NCBI GenBank assembly: GCA_031255425.1
Contig: JAIRSN010000002.1
Span: forward strand, 1-27,233
Length of the DNA stretch: 27,233 nucleotides
Source of the DNA: Dysgonamonadaceae bacterium
GTDB lineage: Bacteria; Bacteroidota; Bacteroidia; Bacteroidales; Azobacteroidaceae
Reading direction: 5' to 3'
A model generated the notes under the pieces. That model worked only from the letters and a program-made list of their open reading frames with translations. It was not told where the DNA came from and made no database searches. Of this stretch, positions 13,955 to 21,668 are shown in pieces. Position numbers and translations under genes: made by a program. Numbering within the stretch: the first letter of the stretch is position 1; every line of letters starts with the position of its first letter.

Positions 13955-14587
13955 ATGCAATCACTATCAGAATTAGCCGTTAAAAAATTTTTATTAGTCA
14001 CCGCCGGCGACGATCCCGTTCCGGGCGGAGGAAGCATCTCGGCGCTTTGCGGCGCTTTGAGTGCCGCTTTGGGTCAAATGGTTACCAACCTGACCATCGG
14101 AAGAAAGAAATATGCCGGCCAGGAAGAAAACATGAAAGAAATGGCGGTCGTGTTCAATTCTTATTTGGACGAATTTGCCGGATACATAGACGCCGATTCG
14201 GAGGCTTACGATGCGGTCTTTTCGGCGTATAAGTTGCCGAAAGAGAGCGAGGAAGAGAAAGCCGTCCGGACGCAGGAAATTCAGGCGGCGACCAAAATAG
14301 CGGCGGAAATACCGCTCCAGGTAGCGCGAAAAGCGTATAAGATGATGGACTTCGTCAGCATGGTGGCAAAAACGGGGAATCAGAACGCGGTGACTGACGC
14401 CGGCGTCGCCATGATGTGCGCCCGGACAGCCGTATTGGGTGCCTTGCTGAATGTGAAGATCAACCTTTCCTCTATTCTCGACGCGGAGTATGCGGACAGG
14501 ATGAAAAAGGAGTGCGATTTCATAGAAGAAAAGGCTATCGAAAAGGAACAGAAACTATTGAGCTGGCTACGGACGGCGTTGGAATAG
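13955..14587 (+). CDS. Formimidoyltetrahydrofolate cyclodeaminase / cyclohydrolase family protein
   Basis: A 210-residue protein of the FTCD_C (FchA-like) family. In this position it most likely releases ammonia from 5-formimino-tetrahydrofolate to yield methenyl-tetrahydrofolate, completing the reaction started by ftcD; some relatives act as methenyltetrahydrofolate cyclohydrolases. The family signature PVPGGGSISALCGALSAALG is near residues 21-40, followed by MVTNLTIGRKKY. The rest is all-helical in appearance, with VARKAYKMMDF and DAGVAMMCARTAVLGALLNV in the second half. It begins 18 bases after hutI. Only seven bases separate its stop from the first hairpin of the second repeat region. In many Bacteroidales hutH sits next; it is absent here. 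Confidence 0.9.
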   Translation: MQSLSELAVKKFLLVTAGDDPVPGGGSISALCGALSAALGQMVTNLTIGRKKYAGQEENMKEMAVVFNSYLDEFAGYIDADSEAYDAVFSAYKLPKESEEEKAVRTQEIQAATKIAAEIPLQVARKAYKMMDFVSMVAKTGNQNAVTDAGVAMMCARTAVLGALLNVKINLSSILDAEYADRMKKECDFIEEKAIEKEQKLLSWLRTALE

Positions 14588-14593
14588 GCGCCG

Positions 14594-14617
14594 GACACGC
14601 AGTGTCTTTTATAATTT
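14594..14617 (+). terminator. Terminator-like GCA-loop hairpin after the hut genes
   Basis: GACAC-GCA-GTGTC (14594-14606) followed by TTTTATAATTT begins seven bases after the cyclodeaminase stop. It is identical in stem and loop to the first hairpin of the other repeat region (181-193). It probably ends the ftcD operon transcript and shows that this repeat family supplies working terminators. Confidence 0.6.
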
Positions 14618-14890
14618 GCGGCGGTGCCGGTGGCGCTGCCGCTTTTGTATTTTAAAGAGGCTGCGGATTATCATCATTCTATACCTATATATAAGGTGTA
14701 ATGAAACATGCGATGCCGTATCCTATACTTCGCAAATAGAAGTAAAAGCGGCTGCGCCGCCAAAACAACCAGTAGCCACAAAGACATTATCCCCTATATC
14801 CCAACCTCATTAAAATATAAAAGTGGCTATGCCGCCGCAGCCAAGCAGATACACCGTACTCCTTTAAAATTATAAAAGAGGCTGCGCCTC
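14618..14890. repeat. GCA/TGC-loop hairpin cluster, left part of repeat region 2
   Basis: A larger stem GCGGC...GCCGC (14618-14642) with inner GGC-GCT-GCC is followed by a T-rich tail in plus orientation. Then come three hairpins in the opposite orientation: GCGGC-TGC-GCCGC (14748-14760), GTGGC-TAT-GCCGC (14823-14835, one G-T pair) and GAGGC-TGC-GCCTC (14878-14890). All three follow an A-rich stretch such as ATATAAAAG. The word CTATATCC, then AACCTCATTAAAATATAAAA at about 14803-14822, is also found inverted at the right end of element 1 (about 700-720). About 14650-14740 contains nothing else that I recognise. Confidence 0.65.
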
Positions 14891-15116
14891 TGCCCCGGGG
14901 CAAAAGTTATTTTGCAACTGGATTTAAGGTTTTGCCCCGGGGCAAAAGCTATTTTGCAACTGAATTCAAGGTTTTGCCCTAGGGCAAAAGCTATTTTACA
15001 ACTGAATTCAAGGTTTTGCCCCGGGGCAAAAGCTATTTTGCAACTGAATTCAAGGTTTTGCCCGGGGCAAAAGTCATTTTACAACTGAATTCATGCCTCC
15101 GGGAACTTCCGAAAAC
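14803..15116. mobile_element. MITE-like element 2, right arm degraded
   Basis: The left arm (14803-14890) is homologous to the arms of element 1, with the same end word, ATACACCGTAC and a terminator-like hairpin, and leads directly into the palindrome array. On the right the matching arm is missing or decayed: after the last palindrome there is an A-rich stretch and a single GACAC-GGA-GTGTC hairpin (15152-15164) without the usual T-rich tail. No transposase is present and mobility is inferred. Confidence 0.4.
14892..15116. repeat. Palindrome array 2: six palindromes, 42-base period
   Basis: The unit palindrome is TTTTGCCCCGGGGCAAAA, with cores GCCCCGGGGC at 14892, 14934 and 15018. A symmetric variant GCCCTAGGGC is at 14976, and a shortened GCCCGGGGC at 15060. 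Starts are exactly 42 bases apart. The linkers contain ATTTTRCAACTGAATTCA (R is G or A), essentially the same linker as in array 1, although the palindromes have no similarity. The sixth palindrome (about 15096-15116, CCGGGAACTTCCG) is different and resembles the array-1 palindrome. Identical linkers exclude a CRISPR. Confidence 0.9.
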
Positions 15117-15151
15117 AAAAAAAATAAATCGAATTACTTAAGCCGCTAAAA

Positions 15152-15164
15152 GACACGGAGTGTC
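15152..15164. repeat. Isolated GACAC hairpin with GGA loop
   Basis: GACAC-GGA-GTGTC keeps the stem of the hairpins at 181 and 14594 but has GGA in the loop and lacks the T-rich tail. It marks the right limit of repeat region 2, just before the promoter of the secreted-protein gene. Confidence 0.55.
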
Positions 15165-15185
15165 CCCCGGAAGTGTTGCTTTTTT

Positions 15186-15217
15186 TTTGGAAGTTAAGGA
15201 TCGTTTTCCTATTTTTG
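15186..15217 (+). promoter_or_regulatory. Promoter of the type IX secretion cargo gene
   Basis: TTTG at 15186-15189, exactly 20 bases, then TATTTTTG at 15210-15217 match the Bacteroidota consensus. The start point would be about 15223, downstream of the possible GTG/TTG/ATG-type start at 15173. This supports the ATG at 15269 as the true start. Confidence 0.7.
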
Positions 15218-15224
15218 CCGCGCA

Positions 15225-15240
15225 GGGCTTTGACCAGCCC
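15225..15240 (+). other. Stem-loop at the 5' end of the leader
   Basis: GGGCT-TTGACC-AGCCC forms a 5-bp hairpin starting within a few bases of the predicted transcription start. It may stabilise the messenger RNA; no T-run follows, so it is not a terminator. Confidence 0.4.
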
Positions 15241-15268
15241 CTTTATTTACCATTTAATTTCTATAATT

Positions 15269-16690
15269 ATGAAAAAAAAACTTAGCTATTTTGTGATGAT
15301 GTCCTGCTTTCTTCTCTCAGGACAAGTGAGTACCGGAAATGTTTATTTACCTACCGTGGCGTATCGCGGCGCCGAGCGTAATTTGAAGATCGAATACAAG
15401 TACGACCTTCAGGGAAATATGACATTGGAACAGTATTCTTACCGGGATGCCGCATCGGGAAAGTACCTGCCGGAGTCTATTGTCGCGTTGGAATACCACC
15501 TGCTGCCCAACGGCGAGTATGCCACCTCCAAGCGGGAAATTACAATGTACAGCAAAATCGGGAGTGAAACAGACATCATGCGTTATCGTCAAACATTCGG
15601 TTTCGACAACAACGGGATGAGATTGTTTGAAAAGTATGAATACCTCAACCCGCAAGCAACCCAATGGACGCAATCGTGGGGAGAGGAAGCTATCCTCGAT
15701 CAAAACGGCATCCGTACCGGACTGAAAACGTGGAACTACGAAACCGGTCAACTGGAAGTAGATCCCCATTACTCCTTCGACAATAAGGGGCGGCTGACAA
15801 AGATGCCTTACGGCAGCGACGGCAGTGGGGCAGTGTCTTATCTCCATTGCACATGGGGCAGCAAACTGAACGAATTGACGGACATTCGTATCGACAACGG
15901 CACGAGCTTCACCAATATCGTTCCCCGTATCAATCAGGAGTACTTCGATGCGTACACCCTTTATCCGATGGATGCGAGCAAAGGAAGTATCGGCAATGGC
16001 ATTTATGCCTGGGAAGATTACATGTTGCACACCGTGTTTGCCGATATGGACGTGACGCTTATGGGAAAGACCGGAAAGTATGCCTGTACGATAGACGACG
16101 CCAAGGGAGAGTGGACGCGAACACTCACATTGGACGGGCAGGTACACTCCCGCAATACACTCACCCGGCTTCCCAACGGCGGATGGGAGTCGACGGAGGT
16201 TTCTGCCAATGATGGGAACCGGGAAAGGAAAACCCGGATAGAGTACAATAAATACGGCGCATTGGTGCATTATTATGATTTGGGAACCCAATCCGATCCG
16301 GACGGCAACTTTGTTCCGGAGGAACATTTCTACGACCGTGAATACGACTCGTCGGGTCGCCCGAAAAAAACCACTCACCGCAGGAACGGCTACGAGGAAT
16401 ATACCGAAACCTACGAGGACTGGGCTAACGTAAACGCGACGGTAGGCATTCGGGAAATTGCCCAGCCGGTGGCGTCGGTTTATCCCAATCCGGCAACGGA
16501 TTACATTCGGATCGGCAACGTTGAGAAAGCGGATATTATGATCAGCGACCTGTCCGGACGCATCGTCTACCGGCAAGCAGGCGTAACGGGCGGTGAGGCT
16601 ATCCCGGTCGCTTCGCTGGTGAAAGGGATGTACCTGATGACCGTTCGGGAGGGAAATCGTACGACAAGCAACAAATTCATTAAAAAGTAA
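15269..16690 (+). CDS. Secreted protein with type IX secretion sorting domain
   Basis: The 473-residue protein is exported by Sec and then by the type IX system, and is probably attached to the cell surface or released. The signal peptide is at about 1-22 (MKKKLSYFVMMSCFLLSGQV). The body contains loosely repeated YD-like units ([YF]-[DN]-x-x-G), for example YKYDLQGNM, FGFDNNGM, YSFDNKGRL, IEYNKYGAL and YDSSGRPKK, suggesting a beta-rich scaffold. The C-terminal domain at about 401-473 has the diagnostic blocks VYPNPATDYIRI, ISDLSGRIVY, GMYLMTV and a final NKFIKK. No catalytic motif was seen; binding or structural roles are likely. The upstream in-frame start at 15173 is rejected because the promoter lies at 15186-15217. 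A strong terminator follows. Confidence 0.88.
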   Translation: MKKKLSYFVMMSCFLLSGQVSTGNVYLPTVAYRGAERNLKIEYKYDLQGNMTLEQYSYRDAASGKYLPESIVALEYHLLPNGEYATSKREITMYSKIGSETDIMRYRQTFGFDNNGMRLFEKYEYLNPQATQWTQSWGEEAILDQNGIRTGLKTWNYETGQLEVDPHYSFDNKGRLTKMPYGSDGSGAVSYLHCTWGSKLNELTDIRIDNGTSFTNIVPRINQEYFDAYTLYPMDASKGSIGNGIYAWEDYMLHTVFADMDVTLMGKTGKYACTIDDAKGEWTRTLTLDGQVHSRNTLTRLPNGGWESTEVSANDGNRERKTRIEYNKYGALVHYYDLGTQSDPDGNFVPEEHFYDREYDSSGRPKKTTHRRNGYEEYTETYEDWANVNATVGIREIAQPVASVYPNPATDYIRIGNVEKADIMISDLSGRIVYRQAGVTGGEAIPVASLVKGMYLMTVREGNRTTSNKFIKK

Positions 16691-16718
16691 ATCCGATTAC
16701 CTGTTAATGAATTACTAC

Positions 16719-16765
16719 AAACGGGTCTATCGTTAGGACGAATGATAGACCCGTTTGCATTTTGC
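16719..16765 (+). terminator. Intrinsic terminator after the secreted-protein gene
   Basis: AAACGGGTCTATC (16719-16731) pairs perfectly with GATAGACCCGTTT (16744-16756), followed by GCATTTTG. The 13-bp stem lies between two convergent genes (stop at 16690 and sufS stop at 16794) and may also stop the long suf operon transcript from the other side, although the T-run there is weak. Confidence 0.8.
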
Positions 16766-16793
16766 AGAAATGCACGTTGTACCCAACGCTTTT

Positions 16794-18020
16794 TCAAAAC
16801 ATCCCGGAAACCTTCCCTATCCCTGCAACCAGGGCATCTATCTCGGCTTCCGTATTGTAGAAGGCAAATGAAGCGCGTAAGGTGCCTTCGATTCCAAAGG
16901 CATCCATAAGCGGCTGCGCGCAATGATGGCCGGTGCGGACGGCAATCCCCAGGCGGTCGAGCAGCATCCCCATATCGTATGGATGAATATTTTTTACCAG
17001 GAATGAAATGACCGGCCCTTTCTGCGGGGATGCGCCGAGTATCTGTATGTTATCCATTTGGAGGAGTTTATCCGTTGCGTAATGAAGCAGTTGCTCTTCG
17101 TAGCGGCGGATGTTCTCCAGTCCGAGGCTTCCGAGGTAGCGGATGGCTTCGCCCAAAGCCGTAGATCCGGCATAATCGGGCGTACCGGCTTCAAACTTAA
17201 AGGGAAGTTCGTTGAAGGCAGTTTTCTCGAAAGAGACGTGCGCAATCATCTCGCCGCCGCCCTGGTAAGGGGGCAGCCGGTCTAACCACGCTTCTTTGCC
17301 GTAGAGGACGCCGATTCCGGCAGGGCCGTACATCTTATGGGAGGAAAAGGCGAGGAAGTCGCAATCCAGCGCCTGCACGTCTATCGGGAGATGCTGCACC
17401 GACTGTGCCGCGTCGATCAGGACAGGGATGTTGTAGCTGTGTCCCAGCCGGATGATGGACTCGACCGGGTTAACCGTTCCCAGGACATTGGAGACGTGCG
17501 CGACGGAAATCAGCCGGGTACGCGAGGAAATCAGTTCTTCGACATCTTCCGGGCGGATTTCACCGGTTTCGGTGATGGGAACGACTTTGATCTCAATCCC
17601 CGTGATGTCGCGTTGAATCTGCCAGGGGACAATATTGGCGTGGTGTTCCATCGTCGTAAGGATGATTTCGTCGCCGGGCTTGCACTGCGAGCGGCAAAAA
17701 CTGCCGGCAACCAGGTTGATCGCCTCCGTCGCCCCCCGTGTGAAGATGATTTCGCCGGGCGATGCCGCGTGGATATAATCCTGAACCGTTCTCCGCGCCT
17801 CTTCGTGCGATTCGGTCGCCCGCTGGCTCAGGTAATGAACGCCCCGGTGGATGTTGGCGTTGATGGTGGTGTAGACTTCTTCTATCTTCCGGATCACACA
17901 CAGCGGTTTTTGCGTGGTGGCGGCATTGTCCAGATAGACCAGCGGTTTGCCGTAGACTTCCTGCGTCAGTATGGGAAAGTCTTTCCGTATGTTTTCAATA
18001 TTTAAATACATCCTTGACAT
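16794..18020 (-). CDS. sufS: Cysteine desulfurase, SufS type
   Basis: SufS is a pyridoxal-phosphate enzyme that takes sulfur from cysteine as a persulfide for the SufBCD scaffold. The 408-residue product is usual in length. Key blocks are RKDFPILTQ, VYLDNAATTQKP, RGATEAIN, MEHHANIVPWQ (the His stacking on the cofactor), the cofactor lysine in FSSHKMYGPAGIGVLYG, and Cys367 in RTGHHCAQP, the motif of the group II (SufS/CsdA) enzymes. The start at 18020 overlaps the end of sufD by 19 bases; the Met three codons later (18011) would overlap by 10 and is an equally good start. It is the last gene of the operon. No sufE or sufU is in the window. Confidence 0.95.
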   Translation of the reverse strand: MSRMYLNIENIRKDFPILTQEVYGKPLVYLDNAATTQKPLCVIRKIEEVYTTINANIHRGVHYLSQRATESHEEARRTVQDYIHAASPGEIIFTRGATEAINLVAGSFCRSQCKPGDEIILTTMEHHANIVPWQIQRDITGIEIKVVPITETGEIRPEDVEELISSRTRLISVAHVSNVLGTVNPVESIIRLGHSYNIPVLIDAAQSVQHLPIDVQALDCDFLAFSSHKMYGPAGIGVLYGKEAWLDRLPPYQGGGEMIAHVSFEKTAFNELPFKFEAGTPDYAGSTALGEAIRYLGSLGLENIRRYEEQLLHYATDKLLQMDNIQILGASPQKGPVISFLVKNIHPYDMGMLLDRLGIAVRTGHHCAQPLMDAFGIEGTLRASFAFYNTEAEIDALVAGIGKVSGMF

Positions 18021-19327
18021 TTAATTAATTCACCTCTGAAACGTTTCTCTATCAGTAATTTCAAGCGGTCGCGCAATCCTTCCAGTCGGATTCCCTGTAT
18101 GACGTCGCTTGTAAATGCAAATTTGAGCAGCAAAGCAGCTTCGTCCGCCGGGATTCCCCGCGAGCGCATGTAAAACAAAGCGGCTTCGTCTAATTGGCCG
18201 GTAGTCATTCCGTGCGAACACTTCACGTCGTCGGCATAGATTTCCAGTTGCGGCTTGGAATACATCCGGCAGTTGCGGCTTCCCAGCAGGTTGCGGTTGT
18301 TCTGGTAAGCCTCCGTCCGCTGAGCGTCCGGCGAAACGATTATTTTGCCGCAGAACGCCCCGGTCGCTTCGTCGTCCAGAATGTATTTGAACAGTTCGCT
18401 GCTCCGGCATTCGGGCACGAGGTGGTTGATGCGCGTAAACGTATCTATCTTTTGCCGGGCGTCTGCAATCGCCATCCCGTAGAGGCGAGTTTCCGCCTGC
18501 CTGCCCGCCAGGTCAATCCGGTAGTTGTTGCGGGTGAAGCCGTTGCTCAGGGTAATGCTGTTTGTTATCATACGAGAAGCCGCCGCTTGCCGGATGTAAT
18601 TACCGGTCAGCCGGACCGCCTCCGGAGCGCTTTCTTCTAATTCGTAGAAGTCGAGATGAGCGTTTTCACCGGCGTATACCTCGACAACCTGCGTAACAGC
18701 CGGGGCAGACTTTTCGTCGGAAGTATGATCGCAGAGCAGCAATTTGGCTTGCGCGCCGGCTTCCAGGATAACCAGAATGCGCCGGTTGATCAGGGACCGG
18801 CTGCTTCCGCCGGAGATGCCGGTTAGCTGGACGGTGTTTTCGAGGATTACATGCTCCGGCACATACAGGACATAGCCATCCTGAACGAACAGGGTGTTGA
18901 AAGCCGCCAGTCCGTCTTCTTCCTGTCCGGCGAGGCGGTTGTAGTATTTCAGGAACAGTTCGGGGTGTTGCCGGGCAAATACATGGAGGCTACCCGAAAA
19001 GACGCCTTGCGGCAGGGGGGCGTTGTCCTTTGTTTCGAGGAGATACCCGTTGACGATAAAGTGCTTTATCGCATTCAGGTTGACGACATTGCACCGGAAT
19101 GCTTTGTGCGGGTCGACCGTTCGTCCGGGCGGGTTCAGGAAAAACCCAAAGTCGTCTTTCAGCAAAGCCGCAACGTCCGTATGCAGGTAATCTTCGGAAG
19201 GGCAGGGCGGGAATCCGGTTTTTCGGAAAACATCGAACGCCTTCTCCCGGAAGGAGTTTAGCGCCGGCGCGCACGATTCGTCGATCTGTTGCCGGTGAGT
19301 TCTGAAGAAATCTATGTATTGCTGCAT
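18002..19327 (-). CDS. sufD: Fe-S cluster assembly scaffold protein SufD
   Basis: SufD is the partner of SufB in the SufBC2D scaffold on which iron-sulfur clusters are built. The 441-residue product has a variable helical N-terminal part (FREKAFDVFRKTGFP, SEDYLHTDV) and a beta-helix core. The conserved C-terminal block is KPQLEIYADDVKCSHGMTTGQLDEAALFYMRSRGI (cited by its core CSHG and YMRSRGI), with the His needed for iron-sulfur assembly in CSHG. It overlaps sufC by 16 bases and sufS by up to 19, so the three are translationally coupled. Confidence 0.94.
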   Translation of the reverse strand: MQQYIDFFRTHRQQIDESCAPALNSFREKAFDVFRKTGFPPCPSEDYLHTDVAALLKDDFGFFLNPPGRTVDPHKAFRCNVVNLNAIKHFIVNGYLLETKDNAPLPQGVFSGSLHVFARQHPELFLKYYNRLAGQEEDGLAAFNTLFVQDGYVLYVPEHVILENTVQLTGISGGSSRSLINRRILVILEAGAQAKLLLCDHTSDEKSAPAVTQVVEVYAGENAHLDFYELEESAPEAVRLTGNYIRQAAASRMITNSITLSNGFTRNNYRIDLAGRQAETRLYGMAIADARQKIDTFTRINHLVPECRSSELFKYILDDEATGAFCGKIIVSPDAQRTEAYQNNRNLLGSRNCRMYSKPQLEIYADDVKCSHGMTTGQLDEAALFYMRSRGIPADEAALLLKFAFTSDVIQGIRLEGLRDRLKLLIEKRFRGELIKCQGCI

Positions 19328-20073
19328 GTCGATTCTTTCGTTAGCCAGTCGTAACCTTTGCTTTCCAATTCGAGCGCCAGCTCCGGTCCGCCGGTTTTGA
19401 CGATACGCCCGTTGTACAGGACGTGAACAACATCGGGACGGATATAATCCAGCAGGCGCTGGTAATGAGTAATCACTATCGTGGCGTTTCCGGGGCGCTT
19501 CAGGTGGTTGACACCGTTCGCCACAATGCGCAGGGCGTCGATGTCCAATCCGCTGTCGGTTTCGTCCAGAATCGCCAACTCCGGTTCGAGCATAGCCATC
19601 TGGAAAATCTCATTGCGTTTCTTTTCTCCTCCGGAAAATCCCTCGTTCACGGAACGGTTGACCAGATTCTTGTCCAATTCCACGACGGATTGTTTTTCGC
19701 GCATCATTTTCAGAAATTCCCCCGCCGTCAGGGGCGTTTCCCCTTTGCGTTTGCGGTGTTCGTTGACCGCCGTCCGCATGAAATTAACCATGCTTACGCC
19801 GGGAATTTCTACCGGGTATTGGAAGCTCAGGAAGATTCCCCGGCAAGAGCGTTCTTCGGGCGAACATTCCGTAAGCGGTTCTCCTTTGAAGGTGATTTCG
19901 CCCCGCGTCACTTCAAACGCCGGGTTCCCCACCAAAACGGCCGACAAAGTGCTTTTGCCCGAACCGTTCGGTCCCATGATGGCGTGTACTTCACCGGCAT
20001 TGACCTGCAAATTCAAGCCTTTCAATATTTCTTTTCCATTAATGGAAGCATGTAAATCTTTTATTGTTAACAT
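19312..20073 (-). CDS. sufC: Fe-S cluster assembly ATPase SufC
   Basis: SufC is an ABC-type ATPase, soluble, that drives conformational change in SufB-SufD. The 253-residue product has Walker A GPNGSGKST at about 34-42. The SufC-specific Q-loop block LSFQYPVEIPGVS is followed by the signature SGGEKKR (the SufC form of LSGGQ), Walker B LAILDETDSGLDID with the catalytic Glu, and the switch His in VITHYQRLL. There is no membrane domain. The gene follows sufB by 44 bases and overlaps sufD by 16. Confidence 0.96.
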   Translation of the reverse strand: MLTIKDLHASINGKEILKGLNLQVNAGEVHAIMGPNGSGKSTLSAVLVGNPAFEVTRGEITFKGEPLTECSPEERSCRGIFLSFQYPVEIPGVSMVNFMRTAVNEHRKRKGETPLTAGEFLKMMREKQSVVELDKNLVNRSVNEGFSGGEKKRNEIFQMAMLEPELAILDETDSGLDIDALRIVANGVNHLKRPGNATIVITHYQRLLDYIRPDVVHVLYNGRIVKTGGPELALELESKGYDWLTKESTCSNT

Positions 20074-20117
20074 AACACGATCTTAATCTGTTTTTCTTCT
20101 TTTATCTGTAAAACGTT

Positions 20118-21611
20118 TTATCCCACACTCCCTTCCAACGAAACAGACAGCAGTTTTTGTGCTTCCACGGCAAATTCCATGGGTAATTTGTTCAGGACTT
20201 CTTTCGCATATCCGTTCACAATCAGTCCGACAGCTTCTTCGGTCGGGATGCCCCTCTGGTTGCAGTAAAACAGTTGGTCTTCGCTTATCTTGGAAGTAGT
20301 GGCTTCGTGTTCCACGATAGCCGTTTCGTTCTGAACATCCATATATGGAAAGGTATGCGCACCGCAGGTATTGCTCAGCAGCAGGCTGTCGCACTGGGAA
20401 TGGTTCCGGGCATTTTCCGCTCCTTTGTTAATCCGGACAAGTCCCCGGTAACTGTTTTGGCTTTTTCCGGCAGAAATCCCTTTGGAAACAATCCGGCTCC
20501 GGGTATTTTTCCCTATGTGGATCATTTTCGTTCCGGTATCCGCCTGCTGGAAATGATTGGTGACGGCTACCGAATAAAATTCCCCGATAGAATTGTCGCC
20601 GGCCAAAATACAACTCGGATACTTCCATGTGACGGCAGAGCCGGTTTCGACCTGCGTCCATGAAATTTTGGACGATTCGCCTTTGCAAATGCCTCTTTTG
20701 GTCACGAAATTATAGATGCCTCCCTTGCCGTTCTTATCCCCCGGATACCAATTCTGAACCGTCGAATACTTTACTTCCGCCCGGTCTAAGACCACAATTT
20801 CGACAATCGCCGCATGTAATTGGTTTTCATCCCGCATGGGAGCGGTGCAGCCTTCGAGATAGCTGACGTAAGCATCTTCTTCGGCGACGATTAGCGTGCG
20901 TTCGAATTGGCCCGTATTCCGCGCATTGATCCGGAAATAGGTGGACAAATCCATCGGGCAACGGACTCCCTTGGGAATAAAAACAAACGAACCGTCGCTG
21001 AAAACAGCCGAGTTCAAAGCGGCAAAGAAATTATCCCGGTAAGAAACCACACTTCCCAAGTACTTCTTTACCAAATCGGGATGGTCGTGTACGGCTTCGC
21101 TGAACGAACAGAAAATAATCCCTTTTTCCGCTAAATTTTCCTTGTAAGTCGTTTTGACGGAGACACTGTCCATCACGGCGTCGATCGCCATTCCGGAAAG
21201 CATTTTCTGTTCATGCAGCGGGATGCCCAACTTATCGAAGGTTTTCAGTAATTCGGGATCCACTTCGTCCGGATGCCTGGAAGTTTCTTTGGTCTTTGGC
21301 GACGCATAATAAATAATGTCCTGATAATTAATGGAAGGAATATCCAGGTGCGCCCATTCGGGCATTCGCAACGTCAGCCAATAACGGTACGCTTTCAGCC
21401 GGAAATCGAGTAACCATTCCGGTTCATCCTTTTTTGCGGAAATAAGGCGAACAATTTCTTCGTTCAGCCCTTTAGGGATGAAGTCTGTTTTTATATCCGT
21501 AACAAAGCCATACGCGTAGTCTTTGTTCGTCAGTTCGTTTAATAAATTGTTAGTTTCGTCCGACATAATCTGTTTTTCAGTTTCGATTTGCATTGAAATG
21601 CTTTCTTTCAT
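20118..21611 (-). CDS. sufB: Fe-S cluster assembly scaffold protein SufB
   Basis: SufB is the main scaffold receiving sulfur from SufS and assembling clusters with SufC and SufD. The 497-residue frame contains [59 protein letters not shown] (cited as a block), [43 protein letters not shown] and [21 protein letters not shown]. The cysteine of TCGAHTFPY is the conserved cluster-assembly residue. Homologues begin close to the internal Met at 21566 ([13 protein letters not shown]), so the first 15 residues from 21611 may not be translated. It is more AT-rich than sufC, sufD and sufS. It lies 57 bases after cvpA. Confidence 0.95.
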   Translation of the reverse strand: MKESISMQIETEKQIMSDETNNLLNELTNKDYAYGFVTDIKTDFIPKGLNEEIVRLISAKKDEPEWLLDFRLKAYRYWLTLRMPEWAHLDIPSINYQDIIYYASPKTKETSRHPDEVDPELLKTFDKLGIPLHEQKMLSGMAIDAVMDSVSVKTTYKENLAEKGIIFCSFSEAVHDHPDLVKKYLGSVVSYRDNFFAALNSAVFSDGSFVFIPKGVRCPMDLSTYFRINARNTGQFERTLIVAEEDAYVSYLEGCTAPMRDENQLHAAIVEIVVLDRAEVKYSTVQNWYPGDKNGKGGIYNFVTKRGICKGESSKISWTQVETGSAVTWKYPSCILAGDNSIGEFYSVAVTNHFQQADTGTKMIHIGKNTRSRIVSKGISAGKSQNSYRGLVRINKGAENARNHSQCDSLLLSNTCGAHTFPYMDVQNETAIVEHEATTSKISEDQLFYCNQRGIPTEEAVGLIVNGYAKEVLNKLPMEFAVEAQKLLSVSLEGSVG

Positions 21612-21668
21612 TGTAAAGGCATCGATTTTCTGCCTTCCGGTGAATGGCCTGTTTTTCTCTTCCGGATT

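Noticed and set aside
15347..16576. 409-residue minus-strand frame opposite the secreted protein
   Set aside because: It is a shadow frame. The plus strand has promoter, signal peptide, sorting domain and terminator.
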